Translations under genes and position numbers: made by a program
Shown here: piece after piece, positions 8,953 through 18,259 of the stretch
Layout: the number at the start of each line of letters is the position of its first letter
Position numbering within the stretch: position 1 is the stretch's first letter
NCBI GenBank assembly: GCA_024697185.1
Contig: JAILGB010000010.1
Span: 1-51,528 of the forward strand
DNA: 51,528 bases
DNA from: Opitutales bacterium
GTDB lineage: Bacteria; Verrucomicrobiota; Verrucomicrobiia; Opitutales; UBA953
Reading direction: 5' to 3'
Notes under the pieces: generated by a model
Told to the model about the DNA's origin: nothing
What the model saw: the letters and a program-made list of their open reading frames with translations, nothing else
Databases searched by the model: none

Positions 8953-9795
8953 ATGCAGACTTTGCTTGAACTATTAAAGAAAGCCACGACATTTTTGGAA
9001 CAAAAAGGTGTCGGGAATGCACGGCTGAATGCGGAGTTGATTTTCGCAAACGTTTTGGCATGTCGGCGTTTTGATTTGTATCTGCAATTTGAGCGTCCGT
9101 TGACAGAAGAGGAAAAAGCGACATTGCGGGAACGGCTTGTGCGTCGCGGTCGGCGGGAGCCGGTCCAATACATCGTCGGAGATACGGATTTTAGAAAATT
9201 GACTTTAAAATGCGATCCGCGAGCTTTGATCCCGCGGCCGGAGACGGAAGAGCTGGTGGACTGCGTGCTCGACCGGCTTGGAGGGAGGACACGAATTTGC
9301 GATCTGGGAACGGGAACGGGCGCGATTGCGCTTTCTTTGGCAAAAGAATTGTCCGGAGTCAAAATTACAGCAGTGGATTTTTCAAAGGAGGCTTTGTCGC
9401 TCGCTAAAGAAAACGCGCAACGGCTCGCGTTGGACTCTCGCGTCGATTTTGTCTGCTCCGATTGGTTGGATTCGTTCCCACGGGAACGAATGTTCGACGC
9501 GATCGTTTCAAATCCGCCGTATTTGACAGAAGAGGAGTGGAAGACCGCGCAGGAAGAAGTGAGGGATTTTGAGCCGCGTTCGGCATTGGTTTCCGAAGAT
9601 GAGGGTTGTGCGGATTGTGAAAAAATTTTGGCGGCATCGCGGGAACGTCTTTTTGAAGGAGGTTTTGTCGCTTTGGAGACGGGGATTGCCCAACACCTGC
9701 GTTTGGAAAAATTCGCGAGGGAACACGGTTTTCAAAAAACGGAGTTGTTGAAGGACTATTCCGGTCGCGAACGATTTTTTGTCGCGTGGATTTAG
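8953..9795 (+). CDS. prmC: Release factor glutamine methyltransferase
   Basis: This 280-residue protein methylates the Gln of the GGQ motif in peptide release factors RF1/RF2, using S-adenosylmethionine. The N-terminal helical domain is followed by the class I methyltransferase fold with glycine-rich motif I (CDLGTGTGAIALSL). The diagnostic NPPY motif is at about 187-190 (SNPPYLTEEEW). Length and motif order match HemK/PrmC. The DNA carries several copies of the GGGAACG word, including back-to-back copies within the motif I codons (near 9,307) and at 9,474-9,488. Confidence 0.92.
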   Translation: MQTLLELLKKATTFLEQKGVGNARLNAELIFANVLACRRFDLYLQFERPLTEEEKATLRERLVRRGRREPVQYIVGDTDFRKLTLKCDPRALIPRPETEELVDCVLDRLGGRTRICDLGTGTGAIALSLAKELSGVKITAVDFSKEALSLAKENAQRLALDSRVDFVCSDWLDSFPRERMFDAIVSNPPYLTEEEWKTAQEEVRDFEPRSALVSEDEGCADCEKILAASRERLFEGGFVALETGIAQHLRLEKFAREHGFQKTELLKDYSGRERFFVAWI

Positions 9796-9952
9796 TTTTG
9801 AAGATTTTTGCGGGAACGGATTTCGGTTTGAGAACTGCCTAAAATTTTGAAATTTTGAAAATTTTCAGATTTTTGTCGCGCATTTTTGAGATTTTGACTT
9901 TTTCATTGTTTCCGAGATCTTTGGGCTTTCGGCGCGGGAGATTAAAAAGGTC

Positions 9953-9981
9953 TTGCAATTTTTTTGAGAATAGTGTTTTAT
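9953..9981 (+). promoter_or_regulatory. Probable promoter of the ribosomal cluster
   Basis: TTGCAA (9953-9958), 17 bases, then TTTTAT (9976-9981) lie 34 bases before rpsL. This is the best promoter match in the 220-base gap after prmC. No Shine-Dalgarno is seen before the rpsL ATG. Confidence 0.4.
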
Positions 9982-10015
9982 TAAAAGACACATCTAATTT
10001 TTTAACTAACAAAAC

Positions 10016-10399
10016 ATGCCTACTATCAATCAACTCGTTCGCAAACCGCGAGCAAAAGTCAATGTTAAGTCAAAGTCTCCGGCTTTGAATTGTTCGCCGT
10101 TCAAGCGCGGCGTGTGCATCCAAGTGATGGTGCGCACCCCCAAAAAGCCGAATTCGGCACAACGTAAAGTCGCCAAGGTCCGCCTCGTGACCGGGCAAGA
10201 AGTTATTTCGTATATTCCTGACGAAGGCAACAAGTTGCAGGAGCACAGCGTCGTGCTGGTTCGCGGCGGCCGTGTCAAGGACTTGCCGGGTGTCCGTTAT
10301 CACATTGTGCGCGGTCCGTTGGATTGCTCCGGAGTTGAGACGCGTCGTCGTTCCCGCTCGAAGTATGGTGTCAAACGTCCCAAGGACGCTAAAAAATAA
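10016..10399 (+). CDS. rpsL: 30S ribosomal protein S12
   Basis: This 127-residue protein is the decoding-centre protein of the small subunit. The start [12 protein letters not shown], the TPKKPNSA segment (the streptomycin-related Lys region) and the loop [13 protein letters not shown] are characteristic. It opens the str-type order rpsL-rpsG-fusA. The lysines at the classical streptomycin-resistance sites are the wild-type residues. The start follows AACTAACAAAAC with no purine-rich ribosome-binding site. Confidence 0.98.
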   Translation: MPTINQLVRKPRAKVNVKSKSPALNCSPFKRGVCIQVMVRTPKKPNSAQRKVAKVRLVTGQEVISYIPDEGNKLQEHSVVLVRGGRVKDLPGVRYHIVRGPLDCSGVETRRRSRSKYGVKRPKDAKK

Positions 10400-10424
10400 A
10401 CTTTAAAGATAGAAAATAGAACGT

Positions 10425-10907
10425 ATGTCACGTCGTCGTAAAGCAGTAAAAAAAGTTCATACTCCGGATGCTAAGTTTGGCAGCCCGTTGGTGAGCCAGT
10501 TGATTAATGTTGTCATGAAAAATGGCAAGAAGACAGTTGCAGAAAAGATTGTCTATGGCGCCATTGAATTGATGGCCGAAAAAATCGGCAAGGGCAATAC
10601 TGTCGAGCTTCTCGATGGAGCTCTCGAAAATTGCCGCCCCAAACTCGAGGTGAAATCACGTCGCGTTGGCGGTGCAACTTATCAAGTTCCGGTTGAAATT
10701 TCGCCGGAGCGTCAGACCAGCATGGCTTTCCGTTGGATTGTCGCCGCAGCTGCCGCTCGTAAGGGTCAGCCGATGAAAGAATCTTTGGCCGCAGAGTTTG
10801 TCGATGCGTATAACAATTCGGGAACGGTTGTTAAAAAACGTGAAGAAACCCACAAGCAGGCGCAGGCAAACCGCGCATTCGCGCATCTTCGTTGGGGCGC
10901 CAATTAA
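10425..10907 (+). CDS. rpsG: 30S ribosomal protein S7
   Basis: This 160-residue primary assembly protein of the 30S head binds 16S rRNA and contacts the E site. MSRRRKAVKK at the start, VGGATYQVPVEI in the middle and AFAHLRW at the end are hallmarks of S7. It lies 25 bases after rpsL and 37 bases before fusA. The region before its ATG (AGATAGAAAATAGAACGT) has no clear Shine-Dalgarno, like its neighbours rpsL and fusA. Confidence 0.98.
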   Translation: MSRRRKAVKKVHTPDAKFGSPLVSQLINVVMKNGKKTVAEKIVYGAIELMAEKIGKGNTVELLDGALENCRPKLEVKSRRVGGATYQVPVEISPERQTSMAFRWIVAAAAARKGQPMKESLAAEFVDAYNNSGTVVKKREETHKQAQANRAFAHLRWGAN

Positions 10908-10944
10908 TTTTTAATTCAAATTTAAAAGATAGAAATCGAACAAT

Positions 10945-13101
10945 ATGTCCGACCTTTCAACAAAAAACGCTAACGATCGTCCAACGCCGTTGGAATACAC
11001 TCGTAATTTCGGTATTGCAGCTCACATTGACGCCGGCAAAACAACGACTTCCGAGCGTATTCTTTTTTATGCGGGCATCATTCACAAAATCGGTGAAGTT
11101 CATGATGGCGCCGCCACGACGGACTGGATGGAACAGGAACAAGAGCGCGGTATTACGATTACATCGGCCGCTGTTTCTTGCGGTTGGACAGTGAAGGACG
11201 GTCCGTTTGCCGGCATCCCTCATCGTTTGAATGTTATTGACACCCCCGGTCACGTTGACTTTACGGCAGAGGTGGAGCGCTCGCTCCGCGTGCTCGACGG
11301 CGCGATCGCCGTTTTTTGCGCGGTCGCCGGCGTGCAGCCGCAGTCGGAGACGGTTTGGCGTCAGATGAACAAATACAATGTTCCCCGTATTGCTTACATC
11401 AACAAGATGGACCGCACGGGCGCCGACTTCTTCAACGCTGTCGAAGGCATCAAGACAAAACTTCGCGGGAACGCACACCCGCTCTTTTTGCCGATCGGCG
11501 CCGGTGAAACATTCAAGGGACTTGTGGACCTCGTGAAAGGTCGCGCGTATATTTACGACGACAACGAAGCCACCAACAATAAGGGAACGAAATACGACAT
11601 CGTTGATGTTCCGGCAGATATGCAGGACGCCTACGCAAAGTATCGCGAAGAACTCGTCGAGGCTGTTTGCGACTTTGACGATGTTCTTGCCGAAAAATAC
11701 CTCGGCGGTGAGGAAATCACGGAAAACGAACTTCGTGTTGCAATCCGTAAAGCGACATTGTCACTTCAGTTTGTCGGTGTGATTCCCGGTTCTTCTTTTA
11801 AAAACAAAGGTGTGCAGATGGCACTCGACAGCGTTGTCGACTACTTGCCGTCCCCCTTGGACTTGCCCCCGATGAAGGCTTTTGCCGATGACGGCGAAAA
11901 AGAAGTGGGCATTGAACCCGATGACAATACGCGTCCGATCGGACTTTGCTTTAAACTTTGGTCCGACCCCTATGTCGGCCAGTTGGTCTTCTTCCGCATG
12001 TATCGCGGAACACTCCGCAAGGGCGACGCTCTCTATAACCCGCGCACTCGTAAAACCGAACGCGTTTCGCGTTTGATGATCATGACGGCGATGGATCGCG
12101 AGGAAATCGATGTCGTTCGCTCTGGTGACATTTGCGCTCTTATCGGTCCCAAGGAAATCACAACAGGTGACACGCTCTGCATGAAGGAAGAAGACGTCGT
12201 CCTCGAGCCGCCCTCATTCCCGGATCCTGTTATTTCGATGTCGATTGAGCCGGAGACAAAGGCTGACCAGGAAAAACTTTCGATCGGCTTGCAGCGCCTC
12301 GCTCAAGAAGACCCGACTTTCCGAGTTCAAACCAACCAGGAAACCGGACAAACGATTATTTCCGGCATGGGCGAACTTCACTTGGATATTATTGTTGACC
12401 GTCTTCGCCGTGAATTTAAAGTTCAGGCAAAGGCCGGCAAACCTCAAATTTCCTACCGCGAAACAATCCAGGGCAGTGCTCATGGCGTCGGCAAGTTTAT
12501 TCGCCAATCCGGCGGTCGCGGACAATACGGCCACGCGGAAATCGAACTCGAGCCGAATCCCGGCAAGGGCATCGAGATTGTCAGTGAAATCGTTGGCGGC
12601 GTGATCCCCAAGGAATACATCAAGCCGACAACGGAAGGTATCGAAGAAGCCGCTAACAACGGAACAATCGCCGGCTATCCGGTTATCGATTTCAAAGCGC
12701 GCATCGTTTTCGGTTCCTATCACGAAGTTGACTCGAACGAAATGGCGTTTAAGATGGCGGGTATCTTCGCACTCAAAGACGCAATGGCAAAAGCCAGTCC
12801 GATTTTGCTCGAGCCGATTACAAAGGTTCAAGTCGAAACTCCGGAAGAATATCAAGGTGATATTATGGGCGACTTGAATCGTCGTCGTGGCCAAATCCAA
12901 AATATGGAAACGAAAAACGGCGTTTGCACAATCGACGCGTTTGTCCCCTTGGCAACGATGTTCGGCTATGCAACGGATGTCCGCTCGCTCTCAAAGGGCC
13001 GCGCCACCTACACAATGACGCCGGACCACTACGAACAGGTGCCCAACAATGTTCTCAAGGAAATCCAAGAGACCGCATCTCGCGCACCCGCTCGCTCGTA
13101 A
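10945..13101 (+). CDS. fusA: Translation elongation factor G
   Basis: This 718-residue GTPase drives translocation of tRNA and mRNA on the ribosome. The P-loop AHIDAGKTT, switch region [16 protein letters not shown] and NKMDRTGAD (G1-G4) lie in order in the N-terminal domain, followed by domains II-V. The C-terminal [10 protein letters not shown] region is typical of domain V. It is in the str order; no tuf gene follows, and the cluster passes directly into rpsJ 26 bases downstream. Confidence 0.98.
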   Translation: MSDLSTKNANDRPTPLEYTRNFGIAAHIDAGKTTTSERILFYAGIIHKIGEVHDGAATTDWMEQEQERGITITSAAVSCGWTVKDGPFAGIPHRLNVIDTPGHVDFTAEVERSLRVLDGAIAVFCAVAGVQPQSETVWRQMNKYNVPRIAYINKMDRTGADFFNAVEGIKTKLRGNAHPLFLPIGAGETFKGLVDLVKGRAYIYDDNEATNNKGTKYDIVDVPADMQDAYAKYREELVEAVCDFDDVLAEKYLGGEEITENELRVAIRKATLSLQFVGVIPGSSFKNKGVQMALDSVVDYLPSPLDLPPMKAFADDGEKEVGIEPDDNTRPIGLCFKLWSDPYVGQLVFFRMYRGTLRKGDALYNPRTRKTERVSRLMIMTAMDREEIDVVRSGDICALIGPKEITTGDTLCMKEEDVVLEPPSFPDPVISMSIEPETKADQEKLSIGLQRLAQEDPTFRVQTNQETGQTIISGMGELHLDIIVDRLRREFKVQAKAGKPQISYRETIQGSAHGVGKFIRQSGGRGQYGHAEIELEPNPGKGIEIVSEIVGGVIPKEYIKPTTEGIEEAANNGTIAGYPVIDFKARIVFGSYHEVDSNEMAFKMAGIFALKDAMAKASPILLEPITKVQVETPEEYQGDIMGDLNRRRGQIQNMETKNGVCTIDAFVPLATMFGYATDVRSLSKGRATYTMTPDHYEQVPNNVLKEIQETASRAPARS

Positions 13102-13127
13102 TTTAACAATTTAACATAATAAAAATT

Positions 13128-13439
13128 ATGGCTAACCAAAAGAAAATACGTATTCGTCTTGAAGCTTATGACGCTCGCACGATCGATGCTGCTGCAGTTG
13201 AGATCGTTGAGGCGGCAAAGCGTTCGGGCGCTCGCGTTTCCGGACCGGTTCCGATGCCGACTCGTATCGAGCGTTGGACGGTCAATCGTTCTCCTCACGT
13301 TGACAAAAAGTCGATGGAACAATTCGAACAACGCACTCACAAGCGCTTGATCGACATTGTCGAGCCGACACAGCAAACGGTTGACGAACTTCGGAAACTC
13401 AACCTCCCTGCTGGTGTTGAAACAAGCATCACTGCTTAA
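13128..13439 (+). CDS. rpsJ: 30S ribosomal protein S10
   Basis: This 103-residue small-subunit protein (also known as NusE in transcription antitermination with NusB, encoded at 47,345). [14 protein letters not shown] at the start and [16 protein letters not shown] in the long loop are characteristic. It joins the str and S10 groups here. A 179-base gap follows before rplC, unusually long for this cluster. Confidence 0.97.
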   Translation: MANQKKIRIRLEAYDARTIDAAAVEIVEAAKRSGARVSGPVPMPTRIERWTVNRSPHVDKKSMEQFEQRTHKRLIDIVEPTQQTVDELRKLNLPAGVETSITA

Positions 13440-13618
13440 TTAAACATTCGGCTGTTATCAAAATAAACAACTCACTTCCGAGTTTTGCACGCTTTAACTA
13501 CGAGTTGTCAGAAATTAATAAGTCAAATCACAAATTAAGTATTGGCGATTACGAGTTAAAATAACGCAGGTCTGTGCAAACGGAATTAATCCACCTGCCT
13601 CTTAGAAAAATATAAAAA
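13440..13618 (+). promoter_or_regulatory. Long spacer before rplC, possible leader RNA
   Basis: No ORF is seen. Two inverted repeats are visible: CAACTC (13468-13473) with GAGTTG (13502-13507), and GCAGGT (13566-13571) with ACCTGC (13593-13598). The S10 operon is often autoregulated by a ribosomal protein binding its leader, so this is a candidate control region; that role is inferred. Confidence 0.35.
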
Positions 13619-14251
13619 ATGAAATTACAACTGATTGGCAAAAAATTAGGGATGACCCAAATCTATGACGAGAACAACAACCTTGTTCCCGTGACCGTAG
13701 TTCAAGCGGGTCCGTGCCCGGTAGTCCAAGTCAAGACTGTCGAGTCTGACGGCTACAATGCCGTACAAATTGCCTACGGCGCGCAAAAGAAAGAGCGTTT
13801 GTCAAAGCCTGTCCAAGGCCATTTCGCGAAGGCTGGAATCGACACCCACGCGGTGCTTTCCGAAATTCGTTTTGATGATGCTCCCACATATAAAGTTGGT
13901 GACGTTTTGACGGTCACCACATTCAAAGAAGGTCAAATTGTTGACGTGATTGGCACCACAAAAGGTCGCGGTTTCCAAGGAAACGTCAAACGTCACGGTC
14001 AGCAAGGACAGCCTGATTCACACGGTCACATGATGCACCGCCGTCCGGGTTCCATTGGTATGCGCCAAACTCCCGGCCACGTTTTCAAGGGCAAAGATAT
14101 GCCTGGCCACATGGGACAAGTTCGCCGCACGACACAAAACTTGAGTGTTGTGAAGATCGTCGAGGATCAAAATCTTATCCTCATTAAAGGCTCCATTCCG
14201 GGTGCCAATGGCGATCTCGTCTTCGTGCGTGAAGCCAAAAAAGCAAAATAA
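13619..14251 (+). CDS. rplC: 50S ribosomal protein L3
   Basis: This 210-residue large-subunit assembly protein has its loop reaching to the peptidyl-transferase centre. IGKKLGMTQIYDENN at the start and the loop segment HRRPGSIGMRQTPGHVFKGK (including the Gln that is methylated in other bacteria) identify it. It lies 13 bases before rplD. Confidence 0.98.
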   Translation: MKLQLIGKKLGMTQIYDENNNLVPVTVVQAGPCPVVQVKTVESDGYNAVQIAYGAQKKERLSKPVQGHFAKAGIDTHAVLSEIRFDDAPTYKVGDVLTVTTFKEGQIVDVIGTTKGRGFQGNVKRHGQQGQPDSHGHMMHRRPGSIGMRQTPGHVFKGKDMPGHMGQVRRTTQNLSVVKIVEDQNLILIKGSIPGANGDLVFVREAKKAK

Positions 14252-14264
14252 GGAAGTTTAGACT

Positions 14265-14885
14265 ATGAAACTTAAAGTTTATACAGTTGATGGCAGCTCC
14301 TGCACAGAGAAAGATTTTGCAATCCCGACTCTCGAAGAGGGTAAGGGCGTAGCCGCTCTCAAACAGGCAATCATCACTTACCAGGCGAATCAGCGCCAGG
14401 GTAGTGCCAATAGCAAAGATTACGGCGAAGTCGCCGGATCCGGCAAAAAACAAGGTCCGCAAAAAGGTTCGGGCGGCGCTCGCCACGGCGATAAGCGCGC
14501 TCCGCAACTCTCCAAGGGCGGTGTTGTGTTCGGTCCCAAGCCGCGCGACTGGTCAAAGGCGATCAATGCCAAAGTCAAAAAACTCGCATTCGTGCGCGCT
14601 CTTGTTGACATCGCTTCCGAGGGAGGCATCAGCGTAATCGAGCATCTCGATACCGAAAACAAAAAGACAAAGGCGATGAACGAAACCCTCGCCAAGGTTT
14701 TCCCCAAGGGAAAAATCCTTGTGATTGAGAAGGTTTGGTCCGAAAATACAGCGTTCGCAATCCGCAATATCGATCGTGTTTTCACGACAGAGGCTGCTTC
14801 GGTTACAGCTTTCGATTTCGTGGCGTTCAGCCAAATCTTGGTCAGCGAATCCGCTTTGCAAGAAATCATTCAACGCGCTCAATAA
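14265..14885 (+). CDS. rplD: 50S ribosomal protein L4
   Basis: This 206-residue large-subunit protein has its loop lining the exit tunnel. In many bacteria L4 is the autogenous regulator of the S10 operon. The glycine/lysine-rich loop GSGKKQGPQKGSGGARHGD and the following VVFGPKPRDW are diagnostic. An AGGAAG Shine-Dalgarno precedes the ATG, unlike the first genes of the cluster. Confidence 0.97.
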   Translation: MKLKVYTVDGSSCTEKDFAIPTLEEGKGVAALKQAIITYQANQRQGSANSKDYGEVAGSGKKQGPQKGSGGARHGDKRAPQLSKGGVVFGPKPRDWSKAINAKVKKLAFVRALVDIASEGGISVIEHLDTENKKTKAMNETLAKVFPKGKILVIEKVWSENTAFAIRNIDRVFTTEAASVTAFDFVAFSQILVSESALQEIIQRAQ

Positions 14886-14900
14886 AGGAGATTCAGGAAA

Positions 14901-15182
14901 ATGAAATCTGCAATTATCAAACGCCAACTCGTTTCTGAAAAAACAGCGGCTTTGGCTGCAGAAAACAAATATGTTTTCGCCGTTGCCAAAGACGCGGATA
15001 AAAAGTCCATCGCTGCAGCTGTCGCCGCGGCATTCAATGTGACTGTTGAAGCGGTTCATGTCATCAATCAACTCGGGAAGCGTCATAGCTCGCGCACGAT
15101 TCGTGGCGCTATCGTGAAGGCTCCCGATGTAAAAAAGGCAATCGTCACTCTCAAAGAGGGCGACAAGATTGAACTTAACTAA
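14901..15182 (+). CDS. rplW: 50S ribosomal protein L23
   Basis: This 93-residue protein lies at the tunnel exit and is a docking site for trigger factor and SRP. IIKRQLVSEKTAAL at the start and VNVTVEAV-type beta hairpin features (FNVTVEAVHVINQLGKR) match L23. AAAGGAGATT gives a strong ribosome-binding site. It is 15 bases after rplD. Confidence 0.95.
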   Translation: MKSAIIKRQLVSEKTAALAAENKYVFAVAKDADKKSIAAAVAAAFNVTVEAVHVINQLGKRHSSRTIRGAIVKAPDVKKAIVTLKEGDKIELN

Positions 15183-15199
15183 TAGGGAGAATAAATATT

Positions 15200-16057
15200 A
15201 TGGCTCTTAAAACTACACGCCCATTGACTCCTTCTCAGCGTTATTTGGTCCGCAACAAGCAGGAACTTTCGAAGAAACGCCCGGAGAAAGATCTTGTTGA
15301 AAATAAAAATCACACCGGCGGTCGCAACAATAACGGTCGTATCACTTCGCGTCGTCGCGGAGGAGGACACAAGCGCCTCTATCGTCTGGTCGATTTCCGT
15401 CGTACCAAATACGAAGTTCCTGCAACGGTAACGGCACTCGAATACGATCCTAACCGCTCGGCAAACTTGGCGTTGATCGAGTATGCGGACGGCGAAAAGG
15501 CTTATATTCTCGCTCCGGAAGGTTTGGCTGTCGGCGCAACCGTCATGGCCACACAAAAACCCGTTGAAGAATTCAACCCCGGCTGGTCAATCAAGCTTCG
15601 CTATATCGCTCCGTCGACATTTATCCATGCAATTCAGATGGAGCCGGGCAAAAAGGCCCGCATCGCACGCTCTGCCGGTATTGCGGCGCAATTGTTGGGT
15701 ATTGAAGGCGATCGCGCTATTTTGAAAATGCCTTCCGGCGAGCAGCGTTACATCAATGCGGATTGCGCGGCGACTATCGGCTATGTCGGCAATCACGAAC
15801 ATCAAAATCGTTCGCTTGGCAAGGCCGGGCGCAATCGTTGGCTCGGACGTCGTCCTCGTGTTCGCGGTATGGTGATGAATCCGGTCGATCACCCCAACGG
15901 CGGTGGTCAGGGTAAGTCCAAGGGCGGAGGCGGCCGTCAGCATCTTCGTTCGCCGTGGGGTCAGCTCTCCAAGGGCTTCCCGACCCGTACCAAATCAAAG
16001 TCCACCAATGTTCATATTATTGAACGTCGCAATGGACGCAAAGTTAAGAAAGGCTAA
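15200..16057 (+). CDS. rplB: 50S ribosomal protein L2
   Basis: This 285-residue protein is needed for subunit joining and peptidyl-transferase activity. [18 protein letters not shown] near the N-terminus and the C-terminal [14 protein letters not shown] with the catalytic-region histidine are diagnostic. A GGGAG ribosome-binding site precedes the start. Confidence 0.98.
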   Translation: MALKTTRPLTPSQRYLVRNKQELSKKRPEKDLVENKNHTGGRNNNGRITSRRRGGGHKRLYRLVDFRRTKYEVPATVTALEYDPNRSANLALIEYADGEKAYILAPEGLAVGATVMATQKPVEEFNPGWSIKLRYIAPSTFIHAIQMEPGKKARIARSAGIAAQLLGIEGDRAILKMPSGEQRYINADCAATIGYVGNHEHQNRSLGKAGRNRWLGRRPRVRGMVMNPVDHPNGGGQGKSKGGGGRQHLRSPWGQLSKGFPTRTKSKSTNVHIIERRNGRKVKKG

Positions 16058-16062
16058 TAACA

Positions 16063-16338
16063 ATGTCACGTTCTACAAAAAAAGGCTTCTATGTGGAAGC
16101 TTCATTGATGGAGAAAGTCCAGGCGGCTCAAAAGTCGGGCGATCATAAGCCGATCAAAACTTGGTCGCGTCGTTCGATGGTAACCCCCGAATTCGTCGGT
16201 CTCAATTTCAACGTTCACAACGGGAAAGTTTTCGTTCCCGTCTATGTGACGGAGAATATGGTCGGCCACAAACTCGGTGAATTTGCTCCGACACGCACCT
16301 TCAAGCAACATACTCAACCCACCAAGAAGGCTGTCTAA
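16063..16338 (+). CDS. rpsS: 30S ribosomal protein S19
   Basis: This 91-residue protein of the 30S head has [17 protein letters not shown] at the start and the [17 protein letters not shown] segment near the end. It starts 5 bases after rplB. Its usual partner rplV does not follow directly: a small secreted-protein gene begins 3 bases after the stop codon. Confidence 0.97.
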   Translation: MSRSTKKGFYVEASLMEKVQAAQKSGDHKPIKTWSRRSMVTPEFVGLNFNVHNGKVFVPVYVTENMVGHKLGEFAPTRTFKQHTQPTKKAV

Positions 16339-16341
16339 TCC

Positions 16342-16695
16342 GTGAAAAACGCCCTGACAACAATGTTCGCTTTGACGACGGTCGCGCTCTCCGCGTTCGC
16401 CGCCGTCACTCCGAATACCAAGTTGGTGCCCTGCGAAGTCGTTCGTGCGAGCACCGCTAAGGTTTCGAACATTGTTGTCGGCGAGAATGCCGATTATGTC
16501 GTTATTGATGCCGGAATGAATAAGAACTTCTGCACAGGAGCCTACTGCGTCCTTGAACGCGGGAACGCCAGAATCGCAGAACTTATCATTGCCGACGCCG
16601 ATGCCGAAAAAGCGGTCGCTCTCGTTACGGCACTCGAAAATTCACAATCAGTTTCGATTGGTGATATAGTAAAACTTAAAACTCTTACATTTTAA
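16342..16695 (+). CDS. Small exported protein of unknown function inside the S10 cluster
   Basis: This 117-residue protein is not recognised. The GTG at 16342 gives a clean signal peptide (MKNALTTMFALTTVALSAFA, cleavage near 20); the next ATG would remove its positive N-terminus. The mature part has a beta-rich look, with DYVVIDAG, GAYCVLERG and VSIGDIVKL spaced like proteins that carry repeated short beta-barrel segments ending in GD-x-V. It starts 3 bases after rpsS and ends 4 bases before rplV, so it is very likely co-translated with ribosomal proteins. It carries a GCGGGAACG copy, rare in the surrounding genes. Two cysteines (about 54 and 59) could form a disulfide in the periplasm. Confidence 0.7.
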   Translation: MKNALTTMFALTTVALSAFAAVTPNTKLVPCEVVRASTAKVSNIVVGENADYVVIDAGMNKNFCTGAYCVLERGNARIAELIIADADAEKAVALVTALENSQSVSIGDIVKLKTLTF

Positions 16696-16699
16696 ATCT

Positions 16700-17035
16700 A
16701 TGGAAGTTAAATCCATCTCCAAAAACGTTCGTATCACCCCCTCAAAGGTGCGTGATGTCGCACGGCAAATCAAGGGTCTTTCCGCGCTTGAAGCTGTCGA
16801 TCTGCTTCGCTTCATCCCGCGTAAGGCAGCCCGCCTCTTGGCAAAAACGCTCAACAGCGCTATCGCCAACGCCGAAAACAACAACGGCCTCAGCGCCAAG
16901 GATCTCGTCATTGTCTCTGCAACGGCAAATCAAGGTCCTGTCTTGAAGCGCTTCCGCCCGACGGCAAAAGGTTCGGCTCACCCTATTCGTAAATCCACTT
17001 GCCATATCACGATCGTGGTTGGTGACAACAAATAA
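16700..17035 (+). CDS. rplV: 50S ribosomal protein L22
   Basis: This 111-residue large-subunit protein has its hairpin lining the exit tunnel. ITPSKVRDVARQIKG at the start, NSAIANAENN mid-protein and GSAHPIRKSTCHITIV at the end match L22. Its start is 4 bases after the inserted secreted-protein gene. Confidence 0.96.
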   Translation: MEVKSISKNVRITPSKVRDVARQIKGLSALEAVDLLRFIPRKAARLLAKTLNSAIANAENNNGLSAKDLVIVSATANQGPVLKRFRPTAKGSAHPIRKSTCHITIVVGDNK

Positions 17036-17051
17036 TTGAAAGCATAACACT

Positions 17052-17681
17052 ATGGGACAAAAAACAAATCCTATCGGTTTTCGTCTTGCCGTCAACCACA
17101 ACTGGGAATCGAAGTGGTTCGCGAACAAGAAAGATTTCGCAGAAAACCTCGAGAGCGATTATCGTATCCGCGAATTTTTGAAAAAGAAATTGTCGGATGC
17201 GGGAGTGGCGCGTATCGTTATCGAGCGCGCTCGCGGCAACAAGATTCGCGTGACAATCCACAGTTCGCGTTCGGGTGTCATCTTTGGCAAAAACGGTGAA
17301 GAAATCCAAAAGCTTCGCGAGGAACTCAAGAAAAAATTCGGCAAAGAACTTCTTCTTGATGTCAAGGAAATCAAGTCTCCCGACCTCGTCGCACAGCTTG
17401 TTGCGGAAAATATCGCCACCCAACTCGAACGTCGTCAGCCTTTCCGTCGCGTGATGAAAAAGGCGATCCAAACGACAATGAGCCTCGGCGCGGACGGTAT
17501 CCGTTTGCGCATCGCCGGACGTATCGGCGGCGCAGAAATCGCCCGTGTGGAGTCTTCCCGTCAGGGTCGCGTTCCTCTGCACACGCTTCGTGAGAATATT
17601 GATTACGGCTTTGCTGAAGCCAACACCGTTTATGGTAAGCTCGGCATCAAGTGCTGGATCTGCGCTCACAGCGATCGTTAA
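17052..17681 (+). CDS. rpsC: 30S ribosomal protein S3
   Basis: This 209-residue protein lies at the mRNA entry channel and has helicase activity. MGQKTNPIGFRL at the start, the KH domain with VIFGKNGEEIQKL, and IAGRIGGAEIAR with the C-terminal domain identify it. It is slightly shorter than the roughly 230-residue E. coli form, lacking the extended tail. Confidence 0.97.
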   Translation: MGQKTNPIGFRLAVNHNWESKWFANKKDFAENLESDYRIREFLKKKLSDAGVARIVIERARGNKIRVTIHSSRSGVIFGKNGEEIQKLREELKKKFGKELLLDVKEIKSPDLVAQLVAENIATQLERRQPFRRVMKKAIQTTMSLGADGIRLRIAGRIGGAEIARVESSRQGRVPLHTLRENIDYGFAEANTVYGKLGIKCWICAHSDR

Positions 17682-17712
17682 TAATCCTTCAGTTTAGAAA
17701 GAGAGAAAAATC

Positions 17713-18141
17713 ATGGCAAATATTCAACCGGCACGCGTTAAGTATCGCAAGGTGCAAAAGGGCCGCATCTATGGCACCGCCCAATCTTGCAACGATCTCG
17801 CTTTTGGTGACTACGGCATTCAGGCGCTCGAGCGCTGCCGTATGACCTCGGCGCAGCTCGAAGCCGCTCGTGTTGCAATTTCACGTCATTTGAAGCGCAA
17901 GGGCAAAATGTGGATGCGTGTGTTTCCGCACAAGCCTGTCACCAAGAAACCCGCCGAAGTCCGTATGGGTTCCGGTAAAGGTAATGTGGAGTATTGGGCA
18001 GCGGTCATTCGCCCCGGCACAATGCTTTTCGAAGTTTCCGGCGTTCCGATGTCGGCGGCGCGCGAAGCAATGCGCCTCGCAGACACCAAGCTCCCCATCC
18101 ATTGCCGCTTCATCAGTCGCGAGCAACAGGCTAAGTTTTAA
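17713..18141 (+). CDS. rplP: 50S ribosomal protein L16
   Basis: This 142-residue protein lies near the A-site tRNA elbow. WMRVFPHKPVTKKPAEVRMG and GKGNVEYWAAVIRPG are diagnostic. It is the last gene of the cluster: a terminator follows within 20 bases, where rpmC (L29) and rpsQ (S17) stand in most bacteria. Confidence 0.97.
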   Translation: MANIQPARVKYRKVQKGRIYGTAQSCNDLAFGDYGIQALERCRMTSAQLEAARVAISRHLKRKGKMWMRVFPHKPVTKKPAEVRMGSGKGNVEYWAAVIRPGTMLFEVSGVPMSAAREAMRLADTKLPIHCRFISREQQAKF

Positions 18142-18160
18142 TTGAATAAAACAAAATCCT

Positions 18161-18196
18161 AAAAAAAGGGCTCGCGGGAACGCGGGCCTTTTTTAT
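18161..18196 (+). terminator. Terminator of the ribosomal cluster built on the iterated word
   Basis: GGGCTCGCG (18168-18176), loop GGAA and CGCGGGCCT (18181-18189) form a hairpin with one or two G-T pairs, flanked by an A-run and a T-run. The loop with its closing stem is a GCGGGAACG copy, whose GGAA makes a GNRA tetraloop. Confidence 0.8.
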
Positions 18197-18222
18197 TGCC
18201 GCAGTTTAAAAACAAAATTCAC

Positions 18223-18251
18223 TTTTCATCCCCAAATTTAAATTTTATAAT
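18223..18251 (+). promoter_or_regulatory. Promoter of hisG with start at the ATG
   Basis: TTTTCA (18223-18228), 17 bases, TATAAT (18246-18251). The box ends 8 bases before the ATG at 18260, so the message is probably leaderless. Confidence 0.55.
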
Positions 18252-18259
18252 AAGTTAAC

